This document shows, one piece after another, positions 31,438 through 34,779 of a stretch of 34,779 nt of DNA; position 1 is the first letter of the stretch, and every line of letters starts with the position of its first letter. The position numbers and the translations under genes were made by a program. Below the pieces are notes generated by a model that made no database searches, was not told the DNA's origin, and saw nothing but the letters and a program-made list of their open reading frames with translations. This DNA comes from CAZESS01 sp964414415 (GTDB taxonomy: Archaea; Thermoplasmatota; E2; UBA202; DSCA01), in assembly GCA_964414415.1 (NCBI GenBank), contig CAYPWJ010000014.1, positions 1-34,779 on the forward strand. Reading direction: 5' to 3'.

Positions 31438-32748
31438 ATGAAATACAAGGTGAGATGTCTCGGCTGCGGGAAAACATACAGTGAAGACGAATACGTGACC
31501 AGATGCAGCAACGGCTGCGACGCGATGCTGCGCACCGAATACGAGCAAAAACAGCTGGAGCCCACCGACAAATACCCGGGGCTCTGGCGGTACATCAACT
31601 GGCTGCCCGTCGACGACGTCGACGACCGCCTTCTGGAACATAGCAGCAGCTTCCACACCTACCGGAGCGAAAAACTGGCGGAACACCTCGGACTCAAAAA
31701 CCTCATCATCTGCCTCAACGCCTACCGCCCCGGCCGGCAGGCGAGCATGAAAACCGCCACGTTCAAGGACATCGAAGCCGAGCTGTCGTTCCAGCGTCTC
31801 ATGAACAGCAACGACAACGGCAAACCATTCGTGCTCTCCTCCGCCGGCAACACCGGAACATCCTTCATATATTACTCAAACATCATCGAATACCCCATCG
31901 TGCTCACCGCTACCGAAGAAGCCCGCCAGCACAGGATATGGTCCTACCACGACTCCAATCCCTACGTAACAATGATAACCATGCACGACCACTGTGACTA
32001 CTGTGACGCCATCAACCTCGCAGGGGAACTCGGGGAGAGCGGACACTTCGTAGCAGAGGGCGGCGCACGAAACATCGCCCGCCGTGACGGCATGGGAACC
32101 ATCATGCTCGATGCTACCAGGCTGCTCGGCCGTCTCCCAGACCACTACTTCCAGTCACTCGGCTCCGGGCCAGGCGCCATCGCCGCCTACGAGGCATCAC
32201 TCCGCCTGCAGCAGGACGGCCGCTACGGCACCACGCTGCCGAAGATACACGGAGCGCAAAACGCCCCGTTCGCACCGATGTACGACGCCTGGCACGCCAA
32301 ATCCCGATGCATCGACCCAAAATATCAATGCGAGGAGGCAAAGGACCTCATCCAGCAGGTGCACGCCCACGTGCTCACCAACCGGCACCCTGCCTACGAG
32401 ATGAAAGGAGGCGTCTGCGACGCGCTCGCCGCCACCAACGGAGAATTCTACTCCATTTCCAACGAGGAAGCACGGCAGGCACAGCAGCTGTTCAAAAAAC
32501 TGGAGGGATGCAGCATCGTGCCAGCCGCCGGGGTCACCGTCGCCGCCCTGATACAGGCAGTCAAAAACGGCGGGGTGGAACACGACGACGCCATCCTCCT
32601 CAACATCACCGGCGGCGGCAGACAGGAGATGCAGATGAAAAAATTTAAAGTAACGCCGTCCATTACCCTCACACGAGACTATGACCTGGAACAGGTCCTC
32701 CACGAGGTTTTATCATGCAACAAAAAATTGAACACGCAAAGGAACTAA
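31438..32748 (+). CDS. Cysteate synthase-like PLP enzyme (threonine synthase family)
   Basis: The protein is about 436 residues. It begins YKVRCLGCGKTYSEDEY with a Cys pair, has the PLP lysine in ASMKTATF, SSAGNTGTSF, EGGARNIARRDGMGT and LGSGPGAIAAYEAS. Layout and wording fit archaeal cysteate synthase, which makes L-cysteate from O-phosphoserine and sulfite for coenzyme M, better than threonine synthase. ATG 31438 gives the family N-terminus; an in-frame ATG at 31381 would add 19 residues and lies nearer the TATA-like CATATAACTTAAAT. Its end overlaps the sulfite-forming reductase gene by 34 nt. Confidence 0.78.
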   Translation: MKYKVRCLGCGKTYSEDEYVTRCSNGCDAMLRTEYEQKQLEPTDKYPGLWRYINWLPVDDVDDRLLEHSSSFHTYRSEKLAEHLGLKNLIICLNAYRPGRQASMKTATFKDIEAELSFQRLMNSNDNGKPFVLSSAGNTGTSFIYYSNIIEYPIVLTATEEARQHRIWSYHDSNPYVTMITMHDHCDYCDAINLAGELGESGHFVAEGGARNIARRDGMGTIMLDATRLLGRLPDHYFQSLGSGPGAIAAYEASLRLQQDGRYGTTLPKIHGAQNAPFAPMYDAWHAKSRCIDPKYQCEEAKDLIQQVHAHVLTNRHPAYEMKGGVCDALAATNGEFYSISNEEARQAQQLFKKLEGCSIVPAAGVTVAALIQAVKNGGVEHDDAILLNITGGGRQEMQMKKFKVTPSITLTRDYDLEQVLHEVLSCNKKLNTQRN

Positions 32749-33491
32749 TACGAGAGGGAATAGAGACATACGGAGACCAAGCGGCGGTCGGCTGCAGCTG
32801 GGGAAAAGACAGCATGGCGTTGCTACATCTCGCCCTCGAGGTCGACCCCGATGTGCCGGTGTTTTCCATCCTTACCATCCACAAGCCGGATGAAACATTC
32901 GAATATGCAAAAAAGGTAACCCAGAAATACAACCTTGACCCCCACATCTACATGGTGGCAGACAACGTGCCGGAGCCCCTCCAGGAAATGGATGTCACGT
33001 TGCTTCCCACGGACGAGTACACAAAAGAGGCAGAGCGCATAAAAACAGAAACCGGGCGCGATATCTACTACGAAGACCCCGACCTGTGCTGCCAGCTGCT
33101 AAAGGTCATCCCCACCAGATATGCATATAAAGACATGAACCTGCAGGCATGGTTCAGCGGCCTCCGGAACACAGAGGGACACACACGCACATTTCTCGAC
33201 GAAAAAGAAAAACGGAGTGACAAAGAAGTAAAGATAAATCCAATACTGGAATGGTGGGAAAACGAGGTATGGCGATATCTGGAGGAAAACAACGTCCCCA
33301 TCCATCCATGGTACAACAAAGAATTCGAAAACGGCAAAAAAATACGCTCACTCGGCTGCGCACCATGCACCGTCCCCGTCCATGAATATGAGGCAGAGCG
33401 CGCAGGCCGATGGAGAGGAACAAACAAAAAAGCCGGGGAATGCGGCATCCACACACAGCCACTCAGAAAACTCCAGAAAGACGAAGTCTAA
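32715..33491 (+). CDS. APS/PAPS-reductase-like protein with Fe-S cysteines
   Basis: This 258-residue PP-loop protein has GCSWGKDSMALLHLAL (adenylyl-sulfate binding), the paired Cys in DLCCQLLKV, LQAWFSGLRNTEGHTRT, the CxxC of SLGCAPCTVPV and the terminal ECGIH with the catalytic Cys. The CC...CxxC set is that of [4Fe-4S] assimilatory APS reductases, which release sulfite. The start lies inside the cysteate synthase frame, so the two are translated together. The product would be the sulfite used by that enzyme (inference from pairing and known chemistry). Confidence 0.83.
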   Translation: MQQKIEHAKELIREGIETYGDQAAVGCSWGKDSMALLHLALEVDPDVPVFSILTIHKPDETFEYAKKVTQKYNLDPHIYMVADNVPEPLQEMDVTLLPTDEYTKEAERIKTETGRDIYYEDPDLCCQLLKVIPTRYAYKDMNLQAWFSGLRNTEGHTRTFLDEKEKRSDKEVKINPILEWWENEVWRYLEENNVPIHPWYNKEFENGKKIRSLGCAPCTVPVHEYEAERAGRWRGTNKKAGECGIHTQPLRKLQKDEV

Positions 33492-33517
33492 CCCCGCCTT
33501 TATCTGCTTTCATCCAG

Positions 33518-34531
33518 CTACCATATCCGCCTACGGACCAGAGCATATAGTGCCCCATAGCCGTAGGAGACATGCACCGTCGGCAGCAGCAGCAACGCAT
33601 ACAGGAACAGCCGCGGGTCACCAAACCGCCGTGACAGCCGTCCCGACTCAAAGGCGACGAGCAGAGCATACACAACGGTGCCGAGAAACAACAGCACGAG
33701 CAAAACATCGACAGCGGCAAGCAACGTAAACAAGGCAACGCCCGCGAGCAACCCCATCAGCCCATACGCCGGCCACAGGTAGACGTGGCTCAACAGGCCA
33801 TGCATCCCGTGCTTCCTGACAATCGCGATCTTCGCCTTCGCCCACTTGTATATCTGCCGCGCAAAATGACGGACATGCTGCTTCCGGTAATGCACCACCC
33901 GAATATGTGGCGTATAATACAGCCGGTAGCCCGCCTGACGGATGCGATAGTTGAGCTCAAGGTCCTGCCCCTTCACGAAATCCTCGTCGAACAACCCGAC
34001 GTCGTCCAGCACCCCGCGGCGCACCGCCAAGTTGCACGTCGGGATATGGTCGACGTAGCGGCCCTCGTCGTCCATCGTATGCTGCGTCGACGGATTCAGC
34101 TGGCCGCCCCGGGCCAGCGGCGACGTCATCACCCGGCCGATCGCCCATGACTTGTAGACGCTGTCCCCCGGCAAAAGATCCGGGCCGCCGACCCCGGCCA
34201 CGTCACCGCCACACCGCTCGAACGCCCGCTGGATCTCGCTGAGCCAGTCATCCGCCGGGACGGCGTCGCCATCGACAAACGCGACGACGTCGGCCTCCGC
34301 CGCCGCGATGCCACGGTTGCGCCCCGCCGCCGCGTTTTCCTTTGGATTCCGCAGCAGCCGGAACCCATGCATCTCCTGCAGCTCCTCCAGCAGCTCCCAG
34401 GTGCCGTCAGTGCTCATCCCGTCGACGACGATGACCTCGTAGTCGTCGTAGTCCTGCCGGGACAATGCCTCGATGCATTTCCCGATGTGCGGACGCTCGT
34501 CCTTGACTGCAACGACAACCGAGATGAACAC
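33518..34531 (-). CDS. Membrane-anchored family 2 glycosyltransferase
   Basis: The protein is 337 residues from GTG 34531. The GT-A domain has FISVVVAVKDERPHIGKCIE, VIVVDGMSTDGTWEL, VVAFVDGDAVPADDWL (DxD) and FDEDFVKGQDLELNYRIRQAGY. About three hydrophobic segments follow in the last 110 residues. This is the AglE/ExoA-like layout for membrane-bound GTs that act on lipid-linked glycans. GTG 34531 is chosen because TTTATTAA (34551-34558) lies about 24 nt upstream and the conserved domain begins there; the frame could open at 34585. Confidence 0.87.
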   Translation of the reverse strand: MFISVVVAVKDERPHIGKCIEALSRQDYDDYEVIVVDGMSTDGTWELLEELQEMHGFRLLRNPKENAAAGRNRGIAAAEADVVAFVDGDAVPADDWLSEIQRAFERCGGDVAGVGGPDLLPGDSVYKSWAIGRVMTSPLARGGQLNPSTQHTMDDEGRYVDHIPTCNLAVRRGVLDDVGLFDEDFVKGQDLELNYRIRQAGYRLYYTPHIRVVHYRKQHVRHFARQIYKWAKAKIAIVRKHGMHGLLSHVYLWPAYGLMGLLAGVALFTLLAAVDVLLVLLFLGTVVYALLVAFESGRLSRRFGDPRLFLYALLLLPTVHVSYGYGALYALVRRRIW

Positions 34532-34550
34532 AGGAGGAATACCTCCAGCG

Positions 34551-34558
34551 TTAATAAA
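34551..34558 (-). promoter_or_regulatory. TATA box of the membrane GT2 gene
   Basis: TTTATTAA is centred about 24 nt before GTG 34531, giving a probably leaderless message. Confidence 0.45.
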
Positions 34559-34621
34559 CGTTCTCCCATACACCGGGCTGCACACTCCAGCGGCTCGAGG
34601 TCAATGCTGGCGAACGCCCAT

Positions 34622-34779
34622 CTACCAGCAGATACCCTCATACGTGATGTCGTGGCGTCGCTCCTCGGGAACGATACGGCGCCCATCGATGACCACCGGC
34701 GTAGCCATCCCGCTGAAGTCAAGCTCGGCAAACAACGGCCAGTCAGTCATCAACAGGCAGCCGTCGGCATCCCGCAGCG
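34622..34779 (-). CDS. UDP-glucose 6-dehydrogenase, C-terminal end (partial)
   Basis: From the window edge the minus strand reads LRDADGCLLMTDWPLFAELD, then FSGMATPVVIDGRRI and ITYEGICW, and stops at 34622. This is the UDP-binding C-terminal domain of the UDP-glucose/GDP-mannose dehydrogenase family (the TDW.EF, P.V.DGRR and YEGIG-like terminal motifs). The YEGIC ending favours UDP-glucose dehydrogenase, which makes UDP-glucuronate. The rest of the gene lies beyond the window. Confidence 0.82.
   Translation of the reverse strand, partial: LRDADGCLLMTDWPLFAELDFSGMATPVVIDGRRIVPEERRHDITYEGICW

Noticed and set aside
1..34779. tRNA or rRNA genes
   Set aside because: No cloverleaf with a GTTCRA-type T-loop or conserved rRNA stretch was noticed on either strand by reading; a covariance-model scan was not possible here.

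Overview
This window is archaeal, most likely euryarchaeal. The evidence is a GlnRS-like GltX, an archaeal HemK2-type methyltransferase, and TATA boxes (TTTAAA or TTTATA) centred about 25 nt upstream of start codons, which implies many leaderless mRNAs. There is also a cysteate synthase, an enzyme known from coenzyme M synthesis in methanogens. The lineage cannot be fixed from this sequence alone.

Layout. (1) 1-4430, GC-rich housekeeping block: the end of gltX, a small membrane protein, a secreted FG-GAP protein, a HemK2-like methyltransferase and a type I glutamine synthetase. (2) 4560-12570, toxin-antitoxin (TA) island: about 13 modules or fossils of modules. They include AbrB/PIN, four VapBC copies or remnants, MNT, MntA-HepT with a decayed duplicate, two broken TumA/TumE pairs, DUF433 and UPF0175/DUF3368. 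A roughly 60-nt element occurs seven times in direct orientation. The last copy is the promoter and first codons of the flippase gene at 13440. Each of several minus-strand cassettes ends, on its upstream side, at one of these copies. (3) 12574-14951: a sugar-nucleotide transferase and a Wzx-like flippase, divergently transcribed. (4) 14954-21348: a markedly AT-rich, tightly packed minus-strand gene set (GT2, CMP-sugar-type cytidylyltransferase, 2-hydroxyacid dehydrogenase, SDR, DUF115-like protein, cyclase) plus a sulfotransferase, probably acquired by transfer. (5) 21424-22739: a complete IS with a DDE transposase and a 6-bp target duplication. (6) 22736-31275: a minus-strand glycan operon with ATGA overlaps: asparagine-synthase-like ligase, GT4, two tandem alkaline-phosphatase-superfamily proteins, gmd, fcl, GT2 and a sulfatase remnant. 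It is cut by an IS481-type element with a 15-bp target duplication. (7) 31438-33491: cysteate synthase overlapping an APS/PAPS-reductase-like gene. (8) 33518-34779: a membrane GT2 and the 3' end of a UDP-glucose dehydrogenase gene.

How the genes work together. Regions 3-8 look like one surface-glycan locus (exopolysaccharide or S-layer/lipid-linked glycan). They supply activated sugars (NDP-glucose, GDP-fucose, UDP-glucuronate, a CMP-activated acid), glycosyltransferases, export and sulfur decoration. The TA island sits directly upstream of the flippase gene and appears to have grown there by repeated insertion or duplication followed by decay. The two most notable signals are the cassette-delimiting flippase-promoter element and the sulfite-to-cysteate gene pair placed inside a sulfated-glycan locus.
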